A program made the position numbers and the translations under genes. From contig JAJIRX010000032.1 in assembly GCA_023853785.1 (NCBI GenBank), forward strand, positions 310,001 through 374,000: DNA of 64,000 bases. Direction: 5' to 3'. Positions 11,208-23,141 of the stretch are shown here, one piece after another. Source of the DNA: Psilocybe azurescens (taxonomy: Eukaryota > Basidiomycota > Agaricomycetes > Agaricales > Agrocybaceae). The number at the start of each line of letters is the position of its first letter. Within the stretch, counting starts at the first letter, position 1. The notes below the pieces were generated by a model. It was given only the letters and a program-made list of their open reading frames with translations, was not told the DNA's origin and ran no database searches.

Positions 11208-11805
11208 GGCGGGTAAACGAATGTTAATAATAGTAATGCTTTTTGTCAACACTTCTCTGTGGTGTGCGAAACGATCCCAAGGTGAATCGGTTTATGAATA
11301 TGCCTCCGAGCGAATGACGCGCCCTTTGGCTAAAAATAGACTTGACTTGTTCGACGTCGAGTCTAGTTCAGCAGCTTGATGTTTATTTACTGTATATGGA
11401 TCCCATATGTTTCTTGTTGCCTTCGTGATTATACATAATCCACAGTAATCATGTCAACGCGGTGTCTGGAACAGCTGGGGAGCTGGGCATGGTCTAGGCT
11501 TCAAGTTGCGCAGAACTGGGTTCCAACTTCCATTTTACATCTTGACATTCCATAACCGAAATCTTCGAATGCCCGTTGTGACTGCTTAAAATCTCGAAAG
11601 TAGTAAGAACACACCACTGAGCATGCATGCAGAACGAGACGATTTGCCACCCTCATTTATGAAGCCAATCTGAATCACAAGTTGTTACAGTCGGAAGCAA
11701 CATCCCAAATAAACGACACAGATTTGATCTTCAAACTGATGCTAGCAGTGCGCTCGAAAGATAATAGAAAACATACATGATATTGCAATTGATGTTTGTA
11801 GATAT
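11208..11805. other. Intergenic region
   Basis: This lies between the start of the PQ-loop gene and the stop of the TMEM14 gene, both on the minus strand. It should contain the PQ-loop promoter. A short plus-strand open frame (11146-11379) overlaps the first exon region and looks like chance. No gene seen. Confidence 0.4.
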
Positions 11806-12282
11806 CTAGTGGTTTCTGAGATTGTACACAGTATTTCCGTAGTAGAGTCCAGTGCCTGCCGAAGTGAGCGTCAGAATGGCAGGAACAGGACCTTTTGCGA
11901 ATCGAGGAAGAGATGAAAGGAATAGAAGTGCGGATGCTCCTGTATAGCGTCGTCAGCACACGACAACAGGAATGCTAGCATCTGTACAGGTTCTTACCGA
12001 GTGCACCCTCGAGACCATTAGAGGTTCCCTTGCGTATGCTGTCTGCACTCCAGAGATACAGCAGACCAACGCTGGAGGGTATTAGACAACTGGTACAAGC
12101 ATAAGAGGAGGGCAACATACCCAACACCAGCAACCAATGATGGTATGGAACGTGTCCTAGCAAACCCAGTCACACCACCCACGATACATAAGCCTCCCAT
12201 AGTGTAAGCGGGGTATGCAGACTATAGATGCGCGATATCATTAAACCTTCGACATGTAAGAAGAGTAGGTATTTCCAACCAT
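11806..12282 (-). CDS. TMEM14 / UPF0136 small membrane protein
   Basis: TMEM14 proteins are small four-helix membrane proteins of mitochondria, plastids or ER; the family includes plant FAX fatty-acid exporters and animal TMEM14C (heme/porphyrin handling). The sequence reads SAYPAYTMGGLCIVGGVTGF, ARTRSIPSLVAGVGVGLLYL, SADSIRKGTSNGLEGALG, then ALLFLSSLPRFAKGPVPAIL and AGTGLYYGNTVYNL, ending at TAG 11806-11808. About 105 residues, the normal size. The best start model is ATG 12280-12282 followed at once by an intron (GTTGGA to TATAG), so the first coding exon is only the ATG. An internal Met before GGLCIV is the alternative. The transported molecule is unknown. Confidence 0.84.
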
Positions 12283-12680
12283 TTTATAGTAATCTGATGA
12301 GATTGAGCAGAGATGTGATAGATAGTTGGTAGTTTGAGAAGAAGGAGTGAGCGTACGTCTTCCAGCCCTCAGCCGGCATCTTTCACAAGCATTCTCATAC
12401 CCCGCAATCCTTTCCGCATCCCCATGGGTGCACCGCACGGTTATATATATCCCATATTTACCGGGGTCCGGCCCATTGTCAAAACAAGTCCAGAACATAT
12501 GTACGCAACATATTCAGGCAAATGTTAAACACTACTGAATTCAGTTGAACTCAGAGTTGGTTGTTTATCTTGTCTGTACTTTTAGAAAGAGCACTACGCA
12601 TGTCGGGACGAAATATATCTCTTTTGCTTTCACTATTTGTCAGTAAAAATCCTATCGAAAGAGACTACATCCAGCGCAAT
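12283..12680. other. Intergenic region between TMEM14 and AA9 genes
   Basis: This should hold the TMEM14 promoter and the AA9 3' end. The short frames here have no family features. I see no further gene. Confidence 0.4.
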
Positions 12681-13757
12681 TTAACTATAACCTCCACCAG
12701 CAGAGCCAGACCAAACGTCAGGTCCCGGAATCCTATAAGAGTTCGGGTCAAGGCTCTTATCGTATAAGTTGAATACGATTCCAGGAGTGGAATAGGAGTA
12801 AGTGCCTACAGAAAAATAAGGTCAGATAAGATTGAGATGTCGTAGCTTGATAGTTCTATGTACCGGGGAATGAGCTTCCTCCAGGAAAATTGGAGCCTCC
12901 AGACGATGTTACTTTGATCTGGACACAGTTCATATATAGTTGTGCGCCCCGTGCAGCGTTCGCACTGTACGGAACGTTAGCCTCATGGAGAGCGATAATT
13001 TCAGCTAAAGGCAAAATTTTGCTTGACAAATAGGCATCTGAGATGGACAACACAGAACGTACGACGAAGAAGATAATCTCCAGCAGGGAGATTCGGGATG
13101 GTAATACTATGCTTTCCTCTTGCGTTAAGGAGACGGTCAACTGCCCATTGTCCATTGCTGTATCCATCGTGGAAGAGTTTAATCCAGACGTTTCCATTAC
13201 CGTTGGAAGAAGTTGGTGCAATATAGACCAAAACTAAAACAAACGTCTATTCAGCAAGGATTTATATCGGAAAGTTGAAGGTATTGCAGACCTGGCCCTT
13301 TGTGAGAAGAGGCGATGATATCGTCATTGCGACTAAGAAGGCACCTCCACGATGAACGGTGTCCTGGACGATACAGTGAATCTGATTCTCACCCATCATG
13401 AAACCATTCAAAAGTGACTCTATCGCCAGACTTAACATTGATAGTTCGCGAAACCGCTACACGGCACTACTAAGACATGGTCCTTTAATGCAAGAAAGAA
13501 AGAAATTTACCGCGGTTGTTCACATTGCACGCAATATTGCCCTGATTTAAATCTTTGAGTGGATTATTGGTAGGGGTGAACGAACCTAATTGAATGACAA
13601 TGAGGTGAAAAGATAGGGATCGTTGAGAGGTCAGACACACGTATTGGTCAACACCGTTCCCTTGGTCGACGCCATTGACCCAAACTCCCCATACACGCGT
13701 GTGGGCTAGCGCAGTGACGATGAAAGAAGTAAGGACCAAAAGTTTCCGGAGCTGCAT
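12681..13757 (-). CDS. AA9 lytic polysaccharide monooxygenase (formerly GH61), secreted
   Basis: This is a copper enzyme that cleaves cellulose or related glucans oxidatively outside the cell. ATG 13757 starts a signal peptide ([18 protein letters not shown]) followed directly by the mature N-terminal His ([15 protein letters not shown]), the first ligand of the copper histidine brace. The second His lies in VTFEWFHDG, joined by splicing to [20 protein letters not shown], typical of AA9. The axial Tyr region is [13 protein letters not shown]. The chain ends [20 protein letters not shown] (TAA 12681-12683). No CBM1 is attached. The mature domain is a little over 200 residues and is split by several introns. 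It points to a plant-biomass-degrading lifestyle. Substrate and regioselectivity cannot be read from the sequence. Confidence 0.95.
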
Positions 13758-14723
13758 GTTGCGTTTGGCGACTGGGGTTGTAGTTGCTTCTGTCTGCAAT
13801 GATCAAAGTTTATGTACCCTACCCCGCAAAATTATCGCAAAACCATAAACGACTGGAGGATGCACTAGGGGGTGCCAAGCCACGTCGTTGTTGAAATGTC
13901 ACCTCCTGAGCACAGATTGTGGAAGGTTGTGGATACCAACCGGAATGTATAAAGTGTAAAACCGTGCGCTAGTGGCTATTTTTGCCGAGGTACCGCCTAA
14001 ATACGTCGTACAGAAAGAGCGGGGAACGAGGATATTTACGGATAGGATCTGTCAAAATAAGCTACACCGAGGATACAAGAAAGAACGAACTTAAATCTCA
14101 ATTTGAGAATATGCTCTAGGATAGTTGCTTCCTCTGCCCCTACTTTAAGCGAGCGTTGCATCAGCAATGTGGTATGGAGAGCGTGAATGTCCCAGTCACT
14201 AAACAACTTGTACAGGAGCAGTAGGCCAGAAACTCACTCGACATATGACACCATGTTCCCTTTATTCGTAATGCGGAGAAAGAAGAAACGGCCAAGAGAT
14301 TTCTGCCAACTATTAAATTAAAGCAGGATGAACCGACTGGCTCCTTGGAGTAACTCGTTTGTGAAAGGAACATGTGGTCAGCCTCTTTGACCGAATTCAT
14401 GCGAGGTTAACTTGCATTTTGACATCATAAATCTGGAGTAAGAAGAAGCAATAGGTATTCAAATTCAAATCCAATCGGAGTCACCAGCAGCAGTCCTGTT
14501 GGGAGTCGGAATAACTTGCTTAAAACTAAAAGGTTATTGGGCGCAAACGACATCTGAGATGCGGTGACGGTGATTAGTTGCGCTTCATTAAATGATAGTC
14601 TGAATCTATAACAAGGTAGACGATAATGCAATACTGAGAAACCTATTAGAATCACATGAAATAGAATTGTTGGTAGAGGACTTACGGTGCATGACATACT
14701 TTTGAACTCTATCAAATATCAAT
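13758..14723. promoter_or_regulatory. Upstream region of the AA9 gene
   Basis: About 960 bp separate the AA9 start from the IPI3 stop, both on the minus strand. This is longer than most gaps here, as expected for a regulated secreted-enzyme gene. I could not identify a specific regulator site. Two minus-strand open frames (14161-14400, 14425-14715) have no recognisable features. Confidence 0.35.
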
Positions 14724-16577
14724 CTAGGTAGCACGTCCTCTTTTCCTTCTCCTCTCTGCCTGGTCCGAATTTTCTGAATCTCCCGTCTTCGATGGCTCAG
14801 AATCTTTAGGCTGGGTAACCATTTTGCTAACAACCGTATCCCACATGGCATCGTTGACTCCCTTGGCTTTGCTGAGCTGTGCACGCAGCTTCTCTACCTC
14901 GACCTCTAGTTCTTCCACCTTGGACTTAAGAGCAAGAGGATCTGTGCCTCCGGTCTTGGGCGTCGTTGAAGGTTCGACGAAAAAGGAGTAGTCTCGCAGA
15001 AATTCTTCCTGGGTATACGAGGAAAGCTCGTCTTGATATCCCTGGAAACGCCGTACAAGAAAATTAGCGAACGCCAAAAACTCAACACATTGTTCTTACA
15101 TTGTGATTGCTCGGAAGAATCACAGCGATTTCATGAGCCTCTCGAGATTTGGGATCGCGCATTCTTTGGAAGGGCATGATTGGTTTCACAGGTATAACAT
15201 CCTTGGTGTCCATGGTACTTCCAGACCTGAACTCCAGACTGACGTGACCAATTAAATCGGGAGGCTTGATCATTGTCTCAATGTGAGGAATCGACATCCC
15301 CTTATGCGTCGATATCGTGCGAAGCAGCTGGTGTGATGGAATATCGTACAGATGGATTAAACCTTCTGAAGTACCAACAAGGAGGATAGCGGATGTCAAA
15401 GAGATGCATATACTCGTTATCGGTTGTCTGGACTCCATTGTTGGTATTTCATTTGAATGAAGATAACGACATGACGCACCCCACATTTATTAATCTCTTT
15501 CTTCTTGCCTCGCGACTTGCATCATCATCAACACGAATTATATCGGTCACGCCGGCACCTCCTATAGCTTCTGTCACAACACCGCTTACTTTCGACTCTC
15601 GTTCATGGAACAAATTCATTTGGTGAATCGAACCGTCGGAAGAGGCTGCAAAAACAATCGTTCTGAGACATCCCAGGCCAGGTATGAAATAGGTTGAGGA
15701 AATTGAAAGGTTGTCAAAAGCGATCGCGTTGAAAGGTCCCAGAGCTAAGACTACAACTTTAGTAGGGTTCGACGGTTGAAATTGATCACGGACCTTGACA
15801 GAATGGTCGATTGAAGATGTCAATACACGGCAATCGGGGAAGAGGCCGATACCACAAATGATATCTGTAACAGGGAGAGTGTGGTCAGAGAGTGTGCAGT
15901 AAGGCACAAGATGTTCGGTTTGCATATCCTCGTCAACTAATCTAAGTACTATGTATCAGTTAGTAGAAAGAGAGGAACACGAGGTCAGATTGACCTGGAT
16001 ACGGACCAGATGCTCACTCCTGAGTCATCGCTCCCAGTTAATAGAGCAGCACCGTCGTTTGTAAAACGCAATACGTTGACCTGTCTATAGTGTGCATCCC
16101 ACGAATTGAAGAGGACGCCTGACGAAGTCTGAATATTTATTCAGATTTCCGAGCGAGCTGAGTTTGATAGCGCGACACACCTCCCATAGATATACTCGTC
16201 CAGCAGCAGTTCCACCGGCACAGAAATCACCACGTCGATCGAGGGCTATGGCAGTCAATTTCTCTGGGAGAACGATTTTAAGACTAATTTGGTCCTAGTT
16301 CGATCAATTAACGGAGCACTGCACATAGTTTATGAAAATGCCTCACCTTTTGAAAGTTGTATACATTTAGAATAGATTTATCAGGCTGGGAGGCGAGCAT
16401 AAACCCACCCTGTGTGTTTTTTGATTGAAGGATTGCCAAAGAATGCGGGCCGGCATTGGTTTGCTTGAACGACGCAAGTGTTGCACCTGTCTGAATATCG
16501 TGCAAAACAATAGACCCAGAGCCCGTTCCTTGTGTCGTGGGGGCGGTTGAGCAGAGTACTGTTTCTTGGAGAAGCAT
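14724..16577 (-). CDS. IPI3: Pre-rRNA processing WD40 protein Ipi3 (WDR18-like)
   Basis: Ipi3 is the beta-propeller subunit of the Rix1 (Rix1-Ipi1-Ipi3) complex that acts on pre-60S ribosomes in the nucleus. ATG 16577 opens MLLQETVLCSTAPTTQGTGS, then SIVLHDIQTGATLASFKQ and MLASQPDKSILNVYNFQK. Later exons show WD-type blades such as HTLPVTDIICGIGLFPDCRV with SSIDHSVKVRD, and LLVGTSEGLIHLYDIPSHQL. The C-terminal part is a coiled coil (LALKSKVEELEVEVEKLRAQ) before a basic end (AERRRKRGRAT, TAG 14724-14726), as in Ipi3/WDR18. About seven introns. It faces the DnaJ gene across 214 bp. Confidence 0.85.
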
Positions 16578-16791
16578 GGCAGTCTGAAAAGAGAAGAATC
16601 AAGAGACAAGTAACACTAAGTAATAGTAAATCACCAATGAAAAAATAAGCACGTGACATAATGTAATTCACTTGTGCTACTGCATCCGACTTCGTGTGTG
16701 GCGCGTGTCCAGAACATTCCTTATAAGACGGACCCTAACTGTTCTTCATCTTCATTGCATTTGCTTTCTTTCTTTCTACTATATTTCCATA

Positions 16792-18310
16792 ATGTCTGGT
16801 CTCTATGAGGAACTTGGACTCCCTAAGGACGCCCTACCGGACCAAAGTATGTTTTCCATGTCTAACGCCTATCTTATTCATGTATTAGCGCTCATCGCTG
16901 TACTTTACAGTCCGGAAAGCTTACAAGAAGAGAGCTTTACAAACTCATCCCGACAGACTACCTCCAAACGCTACACCTGCCGACAAATCTGCCTCAGAAG
17001 AGAAATTCCGGAGGGTATGTTGCTCTTCGATGTCATTTACTAACGTGCTAGACATTGCTTAACCGTTACTCCACAGGTTAACAATGCATATGAAGTGCTT
17101 AGCGATCCCCAAAAGCGAGCTGTCAGTGTCACTTAAAGCACGTATTTTTCTTTCTTCTCCCATTAACCGTTATCTTCAAACAGGAATACGATATCCATGG
17201 TGTCTGGCCTCCTCCCGAAGTAGAGGAAATTCCAACTTCTCATATGCCAGGTTCAAGTCATCACAGGCCGTTTTCTCGAAGCCGCCACCCTTCCAGAAGT
17301 CATACATTCCCGGACCCATTTTTCTCTCACCGCCATTCTCCATTCCCATCCTTTCAGTTTACGGATCCATTCGAACTGTTCAATTCAATCTTTGAAGGCA
17401 CCCCTTTCCAAAGTGGTCCATCTCGCCACCGTCATCCTTCTTACCCATCACCAATGGATCCATTTGCTCACATGCATAGAATGCAAGCAGAGATCGAATC
17501 CTTCATGGATGGAATTGATCGAGACCCTTTCAACATGTCAGGTTTCCCGAGGTTTGGCTTCATACCGCCGATGCCTACTGTCCATGCGATTGAACCTCCT
17601 TCGTTCAATAATAACCGGGGCCACTGGGTCTCAGAAAGCTACATGACATCCACTGTTAACGGCGTCACTCAAACCATCCGTAAGCGTGTCGATTCTAACG
17701 TGAGTATCTTGTTAGTGGGCACCCCACAATGTCTAATCATAGTGTTTTCTTGACGGAAAGGGTAACGAGCACATTCTTCGGACCTTACCTGACGGTCGTG
17801 AAGTCCGCACTATCAACGGCTTGGAACAGCAGCCTGCAGGGTATCTGCCTCAGACGAACCCTTCAAAGAACAGGCGCATTCCGGACCCATCGGCACATCG
17901 GTATCTTCCTCCAGATACTGCGCACTCGCAGACCATGGCAAGTCCCTCGGGAATGGCTTATGGAGTTTCTCCTCCCCCTCCCCCTCCTTATTCACGCCAT
18001 TCCACGCGTAAGTGCCTGTTGTTTAGATGTCTGTTCGCCTGCTTAAATTACCCCTCCCGTATAGCAACGCCTGTAGCAGATAATCATCGACGCAAACGTA
18101 GAAGTTCCGAGAAATGTGTGTGGTCTTGGCAATCATGTACATCTGACATTTGAACTGACCTGCTGGACCCACAGATTATCCATCTGGCACCAGTTGAGCT
18201 AGTTTTATCAAAATGAACAACACGAGGGAGATATCTAATCAATTCTCTTTCCAGGCCCTGACCCTCGATCCCACGAAGACGGACAGCGCAAGAAGAGATG
18301 GTGGCACTAG
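16792..18310 (+). CDS. DnaJ (Hsp40) J-domain protein, DNAJB6-like
   Basis: This is a J-domain co-chaperone that would stimulate an Hsp70 ATPase. Exons give MSGLYEELGLPKDALPDQ, then VRKAYKKRALQTHPDRLPPN with the essential HPD, then VNNAYEVLSDPQKRA and EYDIHG. A Ser/Pro/His/Phe-rich linker follows (SFQFTDPFELFNSIFEGTPF), then a region like the class B C-terminus: SESYMTSTVNGVTQTIRKRV and GNEHILRTLPDGREVRTING. The last exon ends GPDPRSHEDGQRKKRWWH at TAG 18308-18310. There is no cysteine-rich zinc domain, so it is not class A. At least five introns are used. The client is unknown. Confidence 0.86.
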
Positions 18311-19613
18311 GTGCTGTCTATCTTCACCTATCTGTCCCGCGTTTTTTCATTTCGCTTTCTCGGTTTTGATCTAACCACACGACTGTTTTCTTTTGTTCTC
18401 ATCCTGCTTGTCAATCTCAAGTCGTGACTTATCCTCTCTTCGCTTTCGTTAACCAAACATGTACAGTACCATAAATTTCATGTAGTTAGTAGAAAAATAC
18501 CTATCGGCTGATAAGGTGGTATGCAATCCTTATGATCACAAGTTGTATGTTGTATGACAATAATAGCCCATGTATATCTTAAGTTGTAATCTAACATCAC
18601 AAGCTCCAGAAGTATCACATCTCTCGTGTTTTTCATTTAAATTTCGGTATGTAACACTCGGCGTTCTACAATCGTGGAGGTGGGTATAACATTTGTCAAA
18701 AACAGAGGCTATTTCCACCTTCTGTGTCAGATTTTGCCATGCAGTCAAGAAACGTTGCACCAATGTGAAAGCTCCCTGATACTTGTACATCTGCTACTCT
18801 TTCTTATGAACTCTGCATTGCACACCATGCCGCCGGACAGAAAAAGGGACTAAGGTGCCGCCCTCATTAATATCAATATTAACTACATCCTCGCGAGCCT
18901 TACATTCACTCGACATCAGGACAGGGATAGGAGGCTCTAGCCCAATAGAGGTACTCTAAAATACATATCCGTCTCAGGACATGCTAGAATGTTACCTGAG
19001 TGAAGGATGAGGATTGAGGAATGTGATCACACGAAGATGAAACATTTTACGTTCGAACTCGATGCAGGAAACTATGATCAATTTCGGGAGCGAACCGCTG
19101 CGCTATTATAAGATATCTCGAAAACAAGGATCATGCATGGATAACGAGTTTCAATGATCTGATATCGATATAAATTACATCCTGTCCGCTGAAAGAAGCA
19201 AAAAGTGTCAGTACATAATCTACATTAAAGAAAGGAGGGTGGCAAATAAATCAACGGTTGCGTAAAGAATGAAGGCAACTTCCAGCGCACTGCGGAAAGT
19301 GTTGGGGATAAGAAAAGAACAAGAAGATGTCGATATACTACGAACAAGTAAACGTTTTGCGTTTTGCATCTACAGCGTGCTTCTCCGCGTCTCAAAGTTG
19401 GAGATGTAAATTTAAAGGGAGAAAAGAATAGGCGTCAGGTATAACGTGATTGAATACAAATGAGTGGTGCATGGCAAGACTGCAAAGATGACGATAAATA
19501 TGCTAATGGAGTTTGATGTGTACAATACTGCTGTGAGTGTGAGTCGTGATTAATGATGTTGTATGAAGGTCGGATGTTGGTGATGGGAAAGGGACAGGGA
19601 TGGTCATACGACG
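18311..19613. other. Convergent intergenic region, 1.3 kb
   Basis: This lies between two converging genes. It is AT-rich with a few small open frames (one at 18536-18790, minus) and no protein features I recognise. Part is probably long 3' UTR. Confidence 0.4.
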
Positions 19614-22081
19614 ATTGGCGTGTTCCGCGACTGGACTGGAGGGAACGCTGATGACATTGGTGATACTTGTGTTTGGCTGTCGTCGAGACCCGATGCTTGA
19701 GGTGTTGGCATACCAGAGTTTGGGGTAGCAGCAGGCGTGACTCCGGATGCTGAAACCTTTCCGATGAACCATGACTAAAGGAAGGGCCGGTGAGAATCTG
19801 GAGAAAAAAAATAAGCATATAAAAATTCGTACTGGAACCCATCCACGATCTCCGCCGACCTCTTTTACCGCCTATTGATATATGTAAGCAAAAATTATGA
19901 CTCAAAAATTCATCAAGCTATCTCTCACATATGACCAATGATTGTACCGCTTGAAGACCCGCAAAGCGTCATCCTTGACGAGATCCAGTTCTTCGTCACC
20001 TTTCTTCTTGTAGTCCATAAGAGCTATCCCAGGGAAACTTGTCGAAATGATGCTCAAAGGTAAGATTGGAGTTTTGGATACAGGGGTCTCTGGAGGCGAC
20101 CCTGCAGTCGAGCCATTCTTTGCAGCCGTGGCCTCGGCGATGGCGGAAGCAACTGGTACATTCGTCTCCAGAAGACACCCGGCTGGAACCCAACCCTGCT
20201 TGACGATGTCGGTTTCGACTATTCCTGACCCAGTTGGGTCTCGCTGGACCACCCACCAACCCCGAGCACGAGAGAGTATGACAAAAGTATCACCACTGCA
20301 GTAATCTCAGTAGGTATACTTTTAATAAAAGCGAAAAGCTTACACAACGACATCAAACTCGTCCTCCTGTTCTGCCATATACGGATAGATAGCAACGGCG
20401 TACGAAACCCCACTGGTCGATGCTGGCGGCATTTCTCGTGTGCTGTTCGTCGGTTCTTGACTTTCGGTACCATTGACTCTCGTTCTCGTTGAGTCTCGTC
20501 CATTTCCATTAGAACTGCTAGATGCGGTAAATGTTGAAAAATTCGAAAAATGTGACGTCTGTATCGTAGCAGATCCAGGAGTCAGTGTCATTTCCTCTTG
20601 TCGGGAGCTATCAGGAGCGGGTGATAGCATGCTGGCTTCTGGCCACCCTGGCTGCGGGCTCAGCCCTGTTGTTGGCGCAGGGGTAGCTGTCGATAGATCC
20701 TGAACTTCAAGTTTGGGCGGTCGATGCGTGATGCGTGATTGTGATGGTGCTTTTTGGTGTCCGTGTGTTGCGCCTGTGACAGTGGATTCCTGTGATATTA
20801 TTGACGACGCTTTTCGTGCTGCATGTTTCTGTTGTGCAACCGCGATGGGTGAGCGTATGTCTTTGATATGTTTCAGCATAAACACAGGATTTTTCTTCGC
20901 GTCTTTGAGCTTCTGGAATAGTAACAGGGGCTTCTCGTCGTAGCTTAAACAACGCTCTATCCGGTTTCCTGATCGTAACGTTATGGACGGGCAGTGCTAT
21001 GAAGGCAAAACGGAGGCTTACCAGACGGTCCATAACAGATAAACATCGCATAGCTTTGCCAATTATCATTGTTGATGCGATATTTCTTGAGTGCTGCGGG
21101 AAGTACCTTCCACGTCGGATCTTCTAAGCTAACTTTGAAGCTCTTGAGGTTATCTGAGCTCTCTTGCTTTGTAGGTTTGAGGGCTCCAGAAGCAGCAGTG
21201 TCAGCTTGTGGTGGGGGAGTTCGTGTCTTTTCCGCTGGGGGTGCTGGTAAGGTAGATGGTCCAGCATTTCTAGAATATGACGACATGTCATGTTCGACTC
21301 GTTGAGGTGATGGATGAGGCGATTCGATATGCGCCTCTTTGGTCGGGGATTTCTGCGGTTTCACAAACTGCGCCCACTTGAAGGACGGTTGTCTCCGAAG
21401 GGAAGAAGAAGCATCATCCTAAGAGAATGAGTCTGAGTGTCAAGTATGCAATCAATGAACCACATACAGATCGTCCAGATGACGTGCGGATATTGTTGAA
21501 CTCGTCCACAAATGACTGTAGCGTACTTGTCAAGTTCCGATTGTCCTCCTCCAACGTTCGCAGTCGTTGAGCTGTCAAACAGATAATTCAGTGTGTCTTG
21601 AAAATGAAATGAATGGTAGATGTGACCTTGGTCCTTGACAATTGAATGCAGCTTCTCAACGTTGATGTTTTCCACACGCTCGGGAGCCTCGGCTTGAGGA
21701 TTGTGGGTGATGCGTTAATGAGATGCAGAGCTATCCAGAGAAATGAGCTCACATGGGGGAACGTAGTGATGTTCCTGTATTGGAACATTCTGTGCAAGTT
21801 TGACCTGGTATATAGCCTTCAAGATTGCGAGTCGTTGGCCAATGGTCGTAATGCCTAATGACTTGAGCCCATCTGAGTCCAGCTCACACAGCGAATCTCC
21901 TTGTATCTTATGTTCTGAAACAGGTTATACAGTAAGAAGAGATCGTTCGTGTAATGAATGCTAAGAAACATGTACCTCGAATTTGACTTTCGTACTGACG
22001 ATAGCCGAGGCTTGACAGCCAATTATGAACGTCTGTTTCGTCCCAGTCAAGAATATGTCGGTCAGCGGCGAGACCGTCCAT
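19614..22081 (-). CDS. STE50: Ste50/Ubc2-type MAPK adaptor: SAM, RA and two SH3 domains
   Basis: This adaptor would link Cdc42/Ras and the MAPKKK Ste11/Kpp4 in pheromone or stress signalling. ATG 22081 begins MDGLAADRHILDWDETDVHN and the SAM domain (WLSSLGYRQYESQI, then GDSLCELDSDGLKSLGI and TTIGQRLAILKAIY). The RA domain is VSLEDPTWKVLPAALKKYRI, then NDNWQSYAMFICYGPSG, CLSYDEKPLLLFQKLKDAKK and NPVFMLKHIKD. After a disordered Ser/Thr-rich linker come SH3-1 (VAIYPYMAEQEDEFDVVVGD, then GWWVVQRD and GWVPAGCLLE) and SH3-2 (GIALMDYKKKGDEELDLVKD, then GDRGWVP and SWFIGKV), ending at TGA 19614-19616. SAM-RA alone is the ascomycete Ste50 form; the added SH3 pair is the basidiomycete form (Ubc2). A shorter paralog lies directly upstream at 23142-24406. 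Confidence 0.87.
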
Positions 22082-23141
22082 GGTGATATGAATGTATGGA
22101 GCGTCGTCTATATCAATATCGTATTTGTATATGAATGGTTGAGAACTAGAAACAAGCTGGACCAACGAAACTGTTAATGCAAGTCAACAAGCGAGAGTCC
22201 AAGTGAATCTTTATTCGGTATTATTCACGTGATTTCGAAGCTGGCATGTACCGCCACCAACTTGAACTGCCACTGATTACTTACTTTACGACGGCTACAA
22301 GGTAGGAAGATATATTGGGCAAAGTCTTGACGGAGGATTGGAGCAATTTACAACTCTAATCCATGTTAGTGCAGACAGTCCAACTTTCCACGCTAAAATC
22401 ATTGACTTGTCCTGATTCCTAACCTTGGCGTACATCATGACGACCCACAGAACAGAAATAGAGAACTTAAAGCGAATACCAGACCAGATATTGGCCAGAA
22501 GCGCATCAATACATATTCAGCACGTAGACAACGCAGAAAATGTAGAATACTTACAGGTATTACTGAATAAAGTGATTTGCATATGAGTGACTCCATAATA
22601 CAAAATACAACATTATATCTTGGTTAGATCGTAGAAATCGATATCATAATGGTCTGTGTATATAGCAATGGCTCGTGGTATCGGAAAGGACCTGCAGTTT
22701 CCTGACTCAGGTATCAAAATAAATCGTCCATTACTTGACAATGGAAAGTCAGGGGAAAAGAACAGGGCTACACGGTCATAAGACTTGATTGATTAGCTAT
22801 CGCCAGCTGTCTAACTGTAGCTGAATATCCTATGAGACAACGTGCGCCCAATGATTGCGGACGCCAACCAGGAATGGTCTGAAGAAATCCACAGGCTGAT
22901 GAGTGATGAGGCGCAATGGATGGAAGGCTGTCGGTCAAACCCTGCCGTTCGGTCTTGAGAGAGCCCCCAAACTCAGAGGTGTGGCAGTGGGGTATTTGGT
23001 AGTCATTACGCAGATTATCTTCGACATCTCTTATCTGTAACGTCACGGATATTGTGAGTAACCCATAATGAGATTGTACGAAAATGACCGACCACCGAAG
23101 ATAATAACGTCAAATATCCCTTGGTTGCCCTGACATAGATT
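22082..23141. promoter_or_regulatory. Spacer between the two Ste50-like genes
   Basis: About 1.06 kb, which should hold the promoter of the full-length copy and the 3' end of the short copy. I looked for remains of SH3 coding sequence belonging to the short copy (ALYDY, GWxP) and saw none. The minus-strand open frame at 22768-23046 has no recognisable motif. Confidence 0.4.

Noticed and set aside
13758..14723. Carbon-catabolite (CreA/Mig1-type) or cellulase regulator sites upstream of the AA9 gene
   Set aside because: Single GC-rich words occur, but nothing paired or conserved enough to claim without comparison to orthologs.
19050..19120. tRNA-like words (GTTCGAACTC and a short GC-rich stem)
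   Set aside because: No acceptor stem or anticodon arm can be built around them.
22768..23046. Minus-strand frame between the Ste50-like genes as a lost SH3 exon
   Set aside because: No ALYDY-, WW- or GWxP-like words are present in any frame there.
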